Of a stretch of 64,000 bases of DNA, positions 27,074 through 35,801 are shown in pieces. The position numbers and the translations under genes were made by a program. Every line of letters begins with the position of its first letter. Position 1 is the first letter of the stretch. The notes beneath the pieces are model-generated. The model was given only the letters and a program-made list of their open reading frames with translations. It did no database searches and was not told the DNA's origin. Source of the stretch: Sphingomonas citri (GTDB lineage: Bacteria; Pseudomonadota; Alphaproteobacteria; Sphingomonadales; Sphingomonadaceae); NCBI RefSeq assembly GCF_019429485.1, contig NZ_JAHXZN010000003.1, positions 248,001-312,000 of the forward strand, written 5' to 3'.

Positions 27074-28096
27074 TTAAGACGATGGATCGGCAAAATGTGT
27101 TGAGCTTTCGTCGTACCCGTAATTTACAGTAGTCAAAGGGTCCAAGTCGATTTCTATTTCAATCGCTTTTTCAATTGAATTTGCGATTTTTTCATTGTTA
27201 GGGTAGGATCCGTACTGATCTTTAGTCCCGCTCTGCGACTGCCAGATATTCTCTGCTGTACCAGCTTCGGTATTATGGCTAAGGTCATGAAGAATAACGT
27301 ACGCCATCGCCTTTTCGGTGTAAGACTGTTCTGTCCCGGCCGGCGCATACGATTGAAGTAGGTCGACGGCGAAGTGCGTCACGCCGTTCTCGTCCTTGCT
27401 GGCACCGCGACTCGTGCCATTCGGGTAAGGCGTTCCAGCGGGGTCAATCTGAAATCTGGCGTTTGACCAAAGCTTCTTCACCTCAGCGCCGGTGACGTTC
27501 TTCGTTGACCCGTCCGAAAGGTGCACCGAGAGGACCTTGTTGTCAGCCAGCTTTGACATACGACTATCGATGTTGTCTATCTGACCCTTGAAAGCGTCAA
27601 TGATCCGCTTCTCGTCATCCGATGGGTGGTCGATCGCGACGGTCACGATGCGATCGGCTAAGCTCTGCGGAGGAGGGGAGGGTGTTGTCTCGGGCTCGCT
27701 GGTTGGTGCCGGCCGTTGCCCCTGTACGACGATATCGGGTGGTACTGAGGAACTCGTATCTGCGATAGGCGGAGGGTTCGCCGTATCCGGCGCCGGGCGT
27801 TGCCCTTCCACGACGACATCCGGTGGGGTCGACCCACCGCCACCGCCACCGCCACCGCCACCATTCAACGGACCAGGTTCGACCTCCTCCTTGGCGGTTC
27901 TCCACAGTGTGTTAGATCGGAGATGGTCCGGGTAAAGACTCGGCCCCTTCGTTCCCCCAAGGCCCAGAATGTTGGCATCGGAAGTAGAGGTGTTCGAGGC
28001 TTTTGTCTGCGGCTCATGGTCGGTGGCGGCCGGTGCCGGCGGTGGATCACGCAGCAACGCGGGACTATATAATCTGAAGCGCGATATCGTGTTCAT
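27074..28096 (-). CDS. Hypothetical effector-like protein with HDLSH motif
   Basis: The start at ATG 28096 has an AAAGGAG ribosome-binding site at ideal spacing; upstream in-frame codons lack this. The 340-residue product has no classic signal peptide. After a polar N-terminal part comes a polyglycine run, then a Pro-rich region with two near-copies of PDVVVEGQRPAP (PPDIVVQGQRPAP), and a C-terminal domain of about 190 residues containing AYVILHDLSHNTEAGT (His270, Asp271, His274). HDxxH resembles a degenerate HExxH zinc site, so a peptidase-like or metal-binding toxin domain is possible but not shown. Composition is AT-richer than the genome; the gene is paired with the exported protein downstream. 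Confidence 0.6.
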   Translation of the reverse strand: MNTISRFRLYSPALLRDPPPAPAATDHEPQTKASNTSTSDANILGLGGTKGPSLYPDHLRSNTLWRTAKEEVEPGPLNGGGGGGGGGGSTPPDVVVEGQRPAPDTANPPPIADTSSSVPPDIVVQGQRPAPTSEPETTPSPPPQSLADRIVTVAIDHPSDDEKRIIDAFKGQIDNIDSRMSKLADNKVLSVHLSDGSTKNVTGAEVKKLWSNARFQIDPAGTPYPNGTSRGASKDENGVTHFAVDLLQSYAPAGTEQSYTEKAMAYVILHDLSHNTEAGTAENIWQSQSGTKDQYGSYPNNEKIANSIEKAIEIEIDLDPLTTVNYGYDESSTHFADPSS

Positions 28097-28333
28097 GCTC
28101 ATCTCCTTTTCGAGGAAGGCAAAAGGATCACGTGATCGAGCTTTTATCGTAGAGGGCTCCTGAGTGGGGCGGGCGCGACTTATCGCATCGTCGAGGCAGA
28201 TCATCGACGCGAGCGCGTCCGTTGTTCGTTATGCGATACCACCCCGCACTCGCGGCCTAGCGGCGCTTTCTTCCCATTTACGAGGTCAACGCCGCACCCA
28301 TCATTAACCACCCCTCAACCAAATTCCGTCATC

Positions 28334-28368
28334 CCCTCGCCATCACGGGTCACAGGACCGGGCGAGGG
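28334..28368 (+). promoter_or_regulatory. Hairpin covering the RBS of the FAD oxidoreductase gene
   Basis: CCCTCGCC (28334-28341) is perfectly complementary to GGCGAGGG (28361-28368), which contains the only ribosome-binding site before the start codons at 28371 and 28377. The structure could restrain translation initiation. It might respond to temperature or a bound factor, but this is untested. Confidence 0.35.
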
Positions 28369-28370
28369 TG

Positions 28371-29921
28371 ATGGCGATGATCGGCGCGACTTCTGCGGCA
28401 CAGGCGGGCGAGACGGTGGACGTCGCCATCATCGGCGCTGGCCCGGCGGGGCTCACCGCCGCCTATCTGCTCACCAAAGCCGGCTATAGCGTCGCGGTGC
28501 TCGAGAAGGATCAGCGCTACGTCGGCGGGATCAGCCGCACCGTCGAGCACCAGGGCTTCCGCTTCGACATCGGCGGCCACCGCTTCTTCTCCAAGTCGAA
28601 GGACGTGGTCGATCTCTGGAACGAGATCCTGCCGCACGACTTCATCGAGCGCCCGCGGATGAGCCGCATCTATTACGAGGGTAAGTTCTACAGCTATCCT
28701 TTGCGCGCGTTCGAGGCGCTCGGGCATCTCGGCATCGTGCGCTCGACGCTCTGCATGGCCAGCTTCGCCAAGGCGCGATTGCTGCCGCGCCGGCGCGTGC
28801 GCAGCTTCGAGGACTGGACCGTCAACGCCTTCGGCCACAAGCTCTACTCGATCTTCTTCAAGACCTATACCGAGAAGGTATGGGGCATGCCGTGCGACGA
28901 GATGAGCGCCGACTGGGCGGCGCAGCGGATCAAGGGCCTGTCGCTCGGCAAGGCGGTGATCGACGGGGTCAAGCGCTCGCTCGGGCTCAACAAGCGCCCC
29001 AACGACGGGATGCAGGCCAAGACGTTGCTCGAGAACTTCCGCTACCCGCGGCTCGGGCCGGGGATGATGTGGGAGGCGGCGCGCGACCGCGTCGTCGAGC
29101 GCGGCGGGCAGGTGCTGATGGGCCATTCGCTGCGCCAGCTCCACCACCATGCCGCGAGCGGGCGCTGGACCGTGTCCGCCGACACCGCCGCCGGCATCAC
29201 CACGCTCGACGCCGCGCACGTGATCTCCTCGGCGCCGATGCGCGAGCTCGCCAGCCGGCTCCACCCGCTGCCCGCGGCGCTGCCCGAGGCGGCCAACCTC
29301 AAATATCGCGACTTCCTCACCGTCGCGCTGATGATCCGCTCGCCCGAGCTGTTCCCGGACAATTGGATCTACATCCACGATCCCAAGGTGAAGGTCGGCC
29401 GCATCCAGAACTTCCGCTCCTGGTCGCCCGAGATGGTGCCCGATCCCGCGATCGCCTGCGTCGGCCTGGAATATTTCTGCTTCGAGGGCGACGGGCTGTG
29501 GACCTCGAGCGACGAGCAGCTGGTCGCGCTGGCGACGCGCGAGATGGCGGCGCTGGGGCTGTGCGACCCGTCGCACGTCGTCGGCGGCACCGTGGTGCGC
29601 CAGGAGAAGGCCTATCCCGTCTACGACGAGGATTATGCGCAGAACGTCGACATGCTGCGGCGCGAGCTGGAGGGGCGCTACCCGACGCTCCACTGCGTCG
29701 GCCGCAACGGCATGCACCGCTACAACAACCAGGACCACGCGATGATGACCGCGATGCTGACGGTCCGCAACATCCAGGCCGGCGCGCGCGTGTACGACAC
29801 CTGGGCGGTCAACGAGGACGCCGAATATCACGAGAGCGGGCGAGAGGGCGAGGCCGCGGCGCTGTCCAGCCTGCGCCAAGTGCCCGGGCGGATCGGCGCG
29901 GACGTGCGTCGCGCGGCGTGA
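28371..29921 (+). CDS. NAD(P)/FAD-dependent oxidoreductase (amine oxidase/UGM-like fold)
   Basis: This 516-residue flavoprotein begins with [18 protein letters not shown] and [29 protein letters not shown] (in parts), the FAD-binding and GG-doublet motifs of the protoporphyrinogen oxidase / UDP-galactopyranose mutase-like superfamily. [20 protein letters not shown] near the C terminus is a typical end motif of polysaccharide-locus members. The likely role is an oxidoreductase acting on a sugar nucleotide or lipid-linked glycan. Start candidates are GTG 28368, ATG 28371 and ATG 28377. The next gene begins four bases after its stop, forming an operon with two membrane proteins. Confidence 0.85.
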   Translation: MAMIGATSAAQAGETVDVAIIGAGPAGLTAAYLLTKAGYSVAVLEKDQRYVGGISRTVEHQGFRFDIGGHRFFSKSKDVVDLWNEILPHDFIERPRMSRIYYEGKFYSYPLRAFEALGHLGIVRSTLCMASFAKARLLPRRRVRSFEDWTVNAFGHKLYSIFFKTYTEKVWGMPCDEMSADWAAQRIKGLSLGKAVIDGVKRSLGLNKRPNDGMQAKTLLENFRYPRLGPGMMWEAARDRVVERGGQVLMGHSLRQLHHHAASGRWTVSADTAAGITTLDAAHVISSAPMRELASRLHPLPAALPEAANLKYRDFLTVALMIRSPELFPDNWIYIHDPKVKVGRIQNFRSWSPEMVPDPAIACVGLEYFCFEGDGLWTSSDEQLVALATREMAALGLCDPSHVVGGTVVRQEKAYPVYDEDYAQNVDMLRRELEGRYPTLHCVGRNGMHRYNNQDHAMMTAMLTVRNIQAGARVYDTWAVNEDAEYHESGREGEAAALSSLRQVPGRIGADVRRAA

Positions 29922-29925
29922 CGCG

Positions 29926-31950
29926 ATGACGTTGCGGCGGCATCCCGCCGCCCCGGTGCTCGCCGGCTGGCTGCTGATGTCGCTGCTGCTGGTGGCGGCG
30001 AGCTGGGACGCGATCCGGGTGCGGCTGTTCCTCGACGCCGACGACGCGATGCGGCTGCTCGAGGTGCGCGACTGGCTGGGCGGCCAGGGCTGGTTCGACG
30101 TCGCGCAGCACCGGCTCAACCGCGGCGACTTCCCGATGCACTGGTCGCGCCTGATCGATTTGCCGCTGGCGGGCACGATGCTGGCGCTGCGCCCTTTGCT
30201 GGGTGCGGGCGGGGCCGAGCGCGTGGCGCTGGTGCTGGTGCCGCTGCTGACGCTGCTGGCGGTGACCGCGCTCGCCGCGCTGCTGACGCGGCGCGTGGCC
30301 GGGCGCACGCGCGTGCCGTACGCGGCTTTGCTGGTGGCGCTCGCCTCACCGCTGTTGTTCCAGCTCCGCCCCCTGCGGATCGACCACCACGGCTGGCAGG
30401 TCGTCGCCGCGCTCACCGCCGCCGTCGCGTTGCTGGCGCCGCCGACACGGCGCAGCGGCGCGCTCGCGGGCGCGGCGCTGGCGGTGCTGCTGACGATCTC
30501 GCTCGAGGGGCTGCCGATCGCCGCCGCCACCGCGGCGATCGTGGCGCTCGGCTGGGCGTGGCGGCCGGCGCGCGGCGCGATGGTGGTGACGCTCGGCTGG
30601 ACGCTGGCGGGCACGGCCAGCGCGCTCCACCTCGCCACGCGCGGGCCGCTGTGGGCGCAGCCGGCGTGCGACGCGATGGCGCCGGCGTGGCTGTCGGTGC
30701 TGTGGGTCGCCGCGGCGGGGCTGACCGTGGCGGTAGGGACGGGGCGCTTGGTGGGAGGGCGGGCGCTCGCCTCACTACTTCCGTTATCGCGGACTTGTTC
30801 CGGGATCCAAGGCGCCGCTCTCCCTTCGCCGTCGAGGGGCTCGGGGGCATCGACCCCGGAACAGGCCCGGGGTGACGGAGAAGATAGCGCGACGGCTCCT
30901 CCCGCCCGTGCTCCTGCGCATGCCGGAGCCCCGAGCCGCTCCGCGCGCCGCTCGCCGCTTCGGGGTTTTGCCTCTGCAGGAGCACCCGTCCAGCTCGCGC
31001 TCCGCCTCGTCCTGCTCGCGCTCGCCGGCGTTGCCGCGGCGGCGACGCTGCTCCTGCTCGCCCCGGGCTGCCTCGCCGGACCGTTCGCGACGCTGCCGCC
31101 GCTGGTCTATCGCCTCTGGTATCTCAGCGTGCTCGAGGGCCGGCCGCTGTGGGACCAGTCGCCCGCGCTCGCCGCCGCCGCCATCGGCCTGCCGCTCGCC
31201 GGGCTCGCCGGCACCGCGCTGGCGCTGCGCCGCCTGCCGCCGCGCGGGCTGACCGAGGCCGCGCGCGAGCGCTGGTGGCTCTACCTGCTGCTGCTGCTCG
31301 CCGCGACCGCGATCGCCGTCTGGGTGAGCCGCGCCGCCGCCACCGCCAACGCGCTCGCGGTGCCCGGCGCCGCGGTGCTGCTCGCGACCTTGCTGGCGCG
31401 CGCGCGTCGGCTCACCGCGCCGTTGCCGCGCACGCTCGCCACGCTCGGCGCGCTGCTGCTCGCCTCTCCCGGCCAGGTCGCCGCCGCCGCGCTGCTGCTC
31501 GTGCCCGGCCCGGTCGAGCGCGCGCGCGACGACTCGCCCCGGCCGAGCTGTGCCGCCGCGACCGACGTGCGCGCGCTCGCCGCTTTGCCGCCGGGAACCG
31601 TCTTCGCCCCGCTCGATATCACCCCCGAGCTGCTGGTGAGCACGCGCCACCGCGCGATCGCGGGCGGCTATCACCGCGGCGCGCGCGCGATGGAGCGGGT
31701 GCTGCTCGGCTACACGCTGCCGCCCGCGCGCGCCCGCGCGATCGTGGCGGCGAGCGGCGCCGACTATCTGATCGCCTGCCCCGGCCTGCCCGAGCTGGCG
31801 CAATATCGCGCCGCCGCGCGCGATGGCCTGTGGGCGCGGCTGGAGCGCGGCGAAAGGGTCGCCTGGCTAACACCGCTCAAGGTGCGCGGCCCGGTGCTCG
31901 CGTGGCGAGTCGCGCGCGCCCCCTTGCCCGCGGGGGCCGCGCGCCCTTAA
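29926..31950 (+). CDS. GT-C-type membrane protein (glycosyltransferase-like) with internal repeat insertion
   Basis: The 674-residue polytopic protein opens with a transmembrane helix followed by a periplasmic loop with DADDAMR (residues 37-42), GQGWFDVAQHRLN and FPMHWSRLIDLP, the motif style of GT-C oligosaccharyl or dolichyl-phosphate-type glycosyltransferases. About ten helices are visible. Residues about 284-355, from LSRTCSGIQGAAL to GFASAG, are hydrophilic, repeat-encoded and interrupt the helix pattern between VAVGTGRLVGG and LALRLVLLALAGVAA. Two palindromic elements encode this insert. The gene sits four bases after the FAD oxidoreductase gene. The glycosyltransferase role is inferred from the motif. 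Confidence 0.75.
   Translation: MTLRRHPAAPVLAGWLLMSLLLVAASWDAIRVRLFLDADDAMRLLEVRDWLGGQGWFDVAQHRLNRGDFPMHWSRLIDLPLAGTMLALRPLLGAGGAERVALVLVPLLTLLAVTALAALLTRRVAGRTRVPYAALLVALASPLLFQLRPLRIDHHGWQVVAALTAAVALLAPPTRRSGALAGAALAVLLTISLEGLPIAAATAAIVALGWAWRPARGAMVVTLGWTLAGTASALHLATRGPLWAQPACDAMAPAWLSVLWVAAAGLTVAVGTGRLVGGRALASLLPLSRTCSGIQGAALPSPSRGSGASTPEQARGDGEDSATAPPARAPAHAGAPSRSARRSPLRGFASAGAPVQLALRLVLLALAGVAAAATLLLLAPGCLAGPFATLPPLVYRLWYLSVLEGRPLWDQSPALAAAAIGLPLAGLAGTALALRRLPPRGLTEAARERWWLYLLLLLAATAIAVWVSRAAATANALAVPGAAVLLATLLARARRLTAPLPRTLATLGALLLASPGQVAAAALLLVPGPVERARDDSPRPSCAAATDVRALAALPPGTVFAPLDITPELLVSTRHRAIAGGYHRGARAMERVLLGYTLPPARARAIVAASGADYLIACPGLPELAQYRAAARDGLWARLERGERVAWLTPLKVRGPVLAWRVARAPLPAGAARP
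30781..30985. repeat. Two palindromic elements inside a coding sequence
   Basis: Element one spans 30781-30878: left arm CCGTTATCGCGGACTTGTTC, right arm GGAACAGGCCCGGGGTGACG, clearly the family found at 34958-35053. Element two spans 30908-30985: GTGCTCCTGC pairs perfectly with GCAGGAGCAC (family C). Both are read in frame without stop codons in the GT-C-like gene. Confidence 0.8.
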
Positions 31951-31960
31951 GGCGCTCGCG

Positions 31961-33664
31961 ATGCAGGCAGACCGGCTCCATTGGTGGCAGACGCGGTGGT
32001 TCGTGCTCGCCGCCATGCTGGCGGCGTGCGTGCCGCTGCTGTGGCCCGACATCCCACCGATCGTCGACCTGCCCGGCCACATGGGGCGCTACCGCGTCCA
32101 GCTCGACCGCGGCGCGCACCCGTGGCTGACCGACTGGTACCAGTTCCGCTGGTCGCTGATCGGCAATCTCGGGGTCGACCTGCTGATCGAGCCGCTCGCG
32201 CCGCTGATCGGGCTGGAGCCGGCGGTTAAGCTGATCATTCTGACCATCCCCGCGCTCACCGTCGGCGGCCTGCTGTGGATCGCGCGCGAGGTGCACGGGC
32301 GCATCCCGCCGACCGCCCTGTTCGCGCTGCCGCTCGCCTACGGCTATCCGTTCCACTTCGGCTTCGTGAACTTCGCGCTGTCGATGGCCTGGGCTTTGTG
32401 CCTGTTTGGCCTGTGGCTGCGGCTGGCGCGGCTGGGGCGGTTCACGCTGCGGGCGGCCTTGTTCGTGCCGCTGTCGTGCCTGCTGTGGGTGTGCCACACC
32501 TTCGGCTGGGGCGTGCTGGGCGTGCTGGCCTTCTCGAGCGAGCTGATCCGCCAGCACGACCTGCGCAAGGATCGGGCCGGGGGGCACTGGCTGGAGAGCT
32601 GGGTGCGCGCCGGGCTGGGCTGCGTGCCGCTGGCGCTGCCAATGGTGCTGATGGTGGCGTGGCGCTCGGGCGCGGACGTCACCGGGCAGACCGCCGACTT
32701 CTTCTACTGGCGCACCAAGATTGCCTGGATCGTGATGGCGCTGCGCGATCGCTGGCTGTGGTTCGACGTCGCCAGCATGGCGGTGATCTACCTCGTGCTG
32801 TTCAAGGCGGTGCGCGACCCGCGGATCGGCTATTCGCGCCACCTCGGCCTGTCCGCGCTGCTGATGCTGCTGGTGTACATCCTGCTGCCGCGGATCGTGT
32901 TCGGCTCGGCCTATGCCGACATGCGGATGGCGCCCTTCATGGTGGCGGTGGCGGTGATCGCGATCCGGCCCAAGCCCGGCGCGGACCTGCGCCACGCCGC
33001 GCTGCTCGCCGCGGCGGGGCTGAGCTTCTACGCGGTGCGCCTCACGGCCACGACGATCAGCTTCGCGCGCTTCGACGCCGACTACGACGCCGAGCTCGCC
33101 GCGCTGCCGCACGTGCCGGTGGGCGCGCGGCTGATCAGCTTCGTCGGGCACAATTGCGTCAACGCCTGGCGCATGTCGCGGCTGGAGCATCTGCCGGCGA
33201 TCGCGCTGGAACGGCGGCTGGCCTATACCGATGACCAATGGTCGATGGCGGGGGCGCAGCTGCTGACGGTGCGCTACGGCGACGCGGGGCCTTACGCGCA
33301 CGACCCGACCCAGATCGTCACCTCGGTGAAATGCCCGTACGAATGGTGGCGCCCGGCCAATTACGCGCTGGCGCGCTTCCCGCGCGACGCCTTCGACTAT
33401 GTCTGGCTGATCCGCCCGCCGGCGTACAACCCGCGCTTCACCGCCGGGCTGGTGCCGGTGTGGCGCTCGCCATCGAGCAACTCGGTGCTGTTCCGCGTCG
33501 ATCATGACGCGCCCGCGATCGACGCGACGGACGAGGAGCTGGGCGTGCCCAAGTGGCTGATCGAGCGGATGCAGCGCCGCCGCGAGCGGCTCGAGCGGCT
33601 GCGCGAGCGACAGGAGCGCGAGCAGGAGCGGCTGGAGCGGCTGCGGGTGGAACAGGAGCGGTAG
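31961..33664 (+). CDS. Polytopic membrane protein with charged coiled-coil tail
   Basis: This 567-residue protein has about nine transmembrane helices (residues 10-370 or so), then a soluble region with aromatic-rich patches. The C-terminal coiled coil runs from about residue 530 to the end and consists of Arg/Glu/Leu heptads (RRRERLERLRERQEREQE). The N-terminal loop DIPPIVDLPGHMGRY follows the first helix and recalls GT-C-type proteins. It starts ten bases after the previous gene stop. Function is unknown; a glycan-modification partner of its two operon neighbours is plausible. Confidence 0.75.
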   Translation: MQADRLHWWQTRWFVLAAMLAACVPLLWPDIPPIVDLPGHMGRYRVQLDRGAHPWLTDWYQFRWSLIGNLGVDLLIEPLAPLIGLEPAVKLIILTIPALTVGGLLWIAREVHGRIPPTALFALPLAYGYPFHFGFVNFALSMAWALCLFGLWLRLARLGRFTLRAALFVPLSCLLWVCHTFGWGVLGVLAFSSELIRQHDLRKDRAGGHWLESWVRAGLGCVPLALPMVLMVAWRSGADVTGQTADFFYWRTKIAWIVMALRDRWLWFDVASMAVIYLVLFKAVRDPRIGYSRHLGLSALLMLLVYILLPRIVFGSAYADMRMAPFMVAVAVIAIRPKPGADLRHAALLAAAGLSFYAVRLTATTISFARFDADYDAELAALPHVPVGARLISFVGHNCVNAWRMSRLEHLPAIALERRLAYTDDQWSMAGAQLLTVRYGDAGPYAHDPTQIVTSVKCPYEWWRPANYALARFPRDAFDYVWLIRPPAYNPRFTAGLVPVWRSPSSNSVLFRVDHDAPAIDATDEELGVPKWLIERMQRRRERLERLRERQEREQERLERLRVEQER

Positions 33665-33691
33665 CAGGCCAAGGGGCGACGACGCTCGGCA

Positions 33692-33716
33692 GATCCTCCC
33701 CGTTCCGGGGAGGATC
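33692..33716. terminator. Perfect hairpin between convergent genes
   Basis: GATCCTCCCC-gttcc-GGGGAGGATC is a perfect 10-bp stem with a five-base loop in the 58-base gap between convergent genes. It can serve both directions. The hairpin at 23589-23618 is of the same type. Confidence 0.5.
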
Positions 33717-33722
33717 GGCGCC

Positions 33723-34853
33723 TCACCCCCGCCGGAACGGCGTCATCTCTCCCAGGAACTCCTGCTCCTGCGCCACCGCGGCGCGCTCGCGCACGAGGAA
33801 GTCCGCCACCGCGCGGCGGAACGACGCGTCGGGGATGTAATGCGCCGACCAGGTCGGTACCGGGACATAGCCGCGCGCCAGCTTGTGCTCGCCCTGCGCG
33901 CCCGCCTCGACCGTCTTCAGCCCGCGCGCGATCGCCGCGTCGATCGCCTGGTAATAGCACAGCTCGAAATGGAGGAACGGCACCTCCTCGGTGCAGCCCC
34001 AGTAGCGGCCGTACAATGCGTCGTCTCCCATCAGGTTGAGCGCGCCCGCGATCGGCACGCCGTCGCGCTCGGCCAGGATCAGCAGCACGCGCTCGCCCAG
34101 CGCAGCGCCGAGCAGCGGGAAGAAGGCGCGGGTGAGATAGGGGCGGCCCCATTTGCGGCTACCGGTGTCCTGGTAGAAGCGCCAGAAGGCGTCCCACTCG
34201 CGCTGGCCGATCGCCGCGCCGCTGAGATGGCGGATCGTCAACCCCTCCACCGCGGCGGCGCGCTCCTTGCGGATCGCCTTGCGCTTGCGGCTGGCGAGTT
34301 CGCCGAGGAAGTCGTCGAAGCTGGCATAGCCCTGGTTCTGCCAGTGATATTGCGTGCCCTCGCGGATCAGCCAGCCGGCGCGCTCGAACTGCGCGATCTG
34401 GTCGGGCGCGACGAAGGTGGCGTGCGCGGAGGAGAGGTCGTGCCGGTCGGTCACCGCCTCCAGCGCGGCGATCAACGCGGGCGCGGCGGCGGGATCGCGC
34501 AGCAGCAGCCGTGGCCCCGGCACGGGGGTGAAGGGCACTGCGACCTGGAGCTTGGGATAATAAGCGTCGCCGGCGCGCTCCCACGCGTCGGCCCAGCCGT
34601 GGTCGAAGACATATTCGCCCTGGCTGTGGCTCTTGGCATAGGCCGGTGCGATCGCGGCGGACATGCCGTCGGCGCCGTCGACCACCACCGGGATCGGCTG
34701 CCAGCCGCTGCGCCCGCCCACGCTGCCCGACTCCTCCAGCGCGGCGAGGAAGGCGTGGCTGAGGAAGGGGTTGGCGGTGCCGGCGCAGGCGTCCCACTGG
34801 TCGGCGGGGACGGCGCCGACCCCCTCGGCGATTCGCGCGGTGAGCGAGGTCAT
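33723..34853 (-). CDS. GNAT/FemAB-like acyltransferase (DUF482, peptidoglycan-like)
   Basis: The 376-residue cytoplasmic protein matches the DUF482 / FemAB-like group. It has the N-terminal NPFLSHAFLAALEESGSVG, then SQGEYVFDHGWADAWERAG, a central SSAHATFVAP, LASRKRKAIRKERA, and WDAFWRFYQDTGSRKWG near the acetyl-CoA-binding fold. The family is common in sphingomonads; the exact acceptor is not known. Its gene is monocistronic, converging on the coiled-coil membrane protein. Confidence 0.82.
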   Translation of the reverse strand: MTSLTARIAEGVGAVPADQWDACAGTANPFLSHAFLAALEESGSVGGRSGWQPIPVVVDGADGMSAAIAPAYAKSHSQGEYVFDHGWADAWERAGDAYYPKLQVAVPFTPVPGPRLLLRDPAAAPALIAALEAVTDRHDLSSAHATFVAPDQIAQFERAGWLIREGTQYHWQNQGYASFDDFLGELASRKRKAIRKERAAAVEGLTIRHLSGAAIGQREWDAFWRFYQDTGSRKWGRPYLTRAFFPLLGAALGERVLLILAERDGVPIAGALNLMGDDALYGRYWGCTEEVPFLHFELCYYQAIDAAIARGLKTVEAGAQGEHKLARGYVPVPTWSAHYIPDASFRRAVADFLVRERAAVAQEQEFLGEMTPFRRG

Positions 34854-34957
34854 CGCCGCCTAATTAGGGCGGCGCGCGTGGGGGTTAAAGGATGGAGCGG
34901 CGGGATGCGCGGTTTATCCCCGCGGCTTGGATGTCACCGCGCGCTTGCGACCGCTAC

Positions 34958-35053
34958 CGCCATCCCGGACGTGCTCCGGGATCCGCCGCTCCGAACGTGA
35001 AACGGTGTCCGGGTATGCGGCACCGTGGATCCGGACCGGGTCCGGGATGACGG
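34958..35053. repeat. Dispersed palindromic element (family B)
   Basis: Left arm CCATCCCGGACGTGCTCCGG (from about 34960) and right arm ending GGACCGGGTCCGGGATGACGG (split at 35033-35053) form a long imperfect hairpin. It is the closest visible relative of the element inside the gene at 29926-31950. It lies in the intergenic region between the RidA gene and the acyltransferase gene. Confidence 0.7.
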
Positions 35054-35092
35054 ATCGCTGGTGGCGAGGGATGTCGCGCCCCCCGCCCCCAC

Positions 35093-35563
35093 TCAGAGCG
35101 AGGCGGCGACCTCGACGATCGCGTCGACCTCCACCGCGGCGCCGAGCGGCAGCGCCGCCACGCCCACCGCCGAGCGCGCGTGCTTGCCGGCGTCGCCGAA
35201 CAGCTTGACCATCAGCTCGCTGGCGCCGTTGGCGACCTTGGGCTGATCGGTGAAGTCGGCGGTGGAATTGACGAACACGCCGAGCTTCACCACCCGCGTG
35301 ACCTGCTCGAGCGAGCCGAGGTGCGCCTTGAGCTGCGCCACCAGCATCAGCGCGCAGCGCTGCGCCGCGTCCTGCCCCTGCTCCAGGCTGACGTCGTCGC
35401 CGAGCCGGCCGGTGACGACCGCGCCGTCCTTGAAGGGCAGCTGGCCCGAGACGTGGAGGAACCCGCCCGCCGCGACGACGGGGACATAGGCGGCCACCGG
35501 GGCGGCGGCCTGGGGCAGCGTCAGGCCGAGCTCGGCGAGCGCGCGGTCGATACGATCGGTCAT
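35093..35563 (-). CDS. RidA family protein (enamine/imine deaminase)
   Basis: The 156-residue protein is read from ATG 35563 ([16 protein letters not shown]); longer in-frame extensions run through intergenic-looking DNA. The RidA/YjgF signature is visible in [55 protein letters not shown] (in parts) and [21 protein letters not shown], where the Arg in ARSAVG is the conserved ligand-binding residue. It hydrolyses reactive enamines and imines. It may be the longer COG0251 subgroup with the N-terminal helix. Monocistronic. Confidence 0.9.
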   Translation of the reverse strand: MTDRIDRALAELGLTLPQAAAPVAAYVPVVAAGGFLHVSGQLPFKDGAVVTGRLGDDVSLEQGQDAAQRCALMLVAQLKAHLGSLEQVTRVVKLGVFVNSTADFTDQPKVANGASELMVKLFGDAGKHARSAVGVAALPLGAAVEVDAIVEVAASL

Positions 35564-35801
35564 GCGCTTCCCCTGCGGCGCGCGCCCGCGCGGGTCAAGT
35601 CGGCGCCGGTCGGGTCCGGGTCGATGCCGCATCACGCCCAACGCCGCGCCGCATCGCGCCGTGCGAAATTTCTCGCGGCGCGCCGCGGCCGGCACGCCGC
35701 CCTTTCTATCATGGGCTCAGTTCGAGTGAGCACGTCCCGGTCCGGCAGCGCGCAGCATGATGCCGGCCAGCGAAGGGGCGGCCGGGAGGGGGTGACGGAA
35801 C

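Noticed and set aside
27074-28096. HDLSH taken as a functional HExxH zinc protease site
   Set aside because: The glutamate is replaced by Asp and no confirmed third ligand can be seen, so I only describe it as a resemblance.
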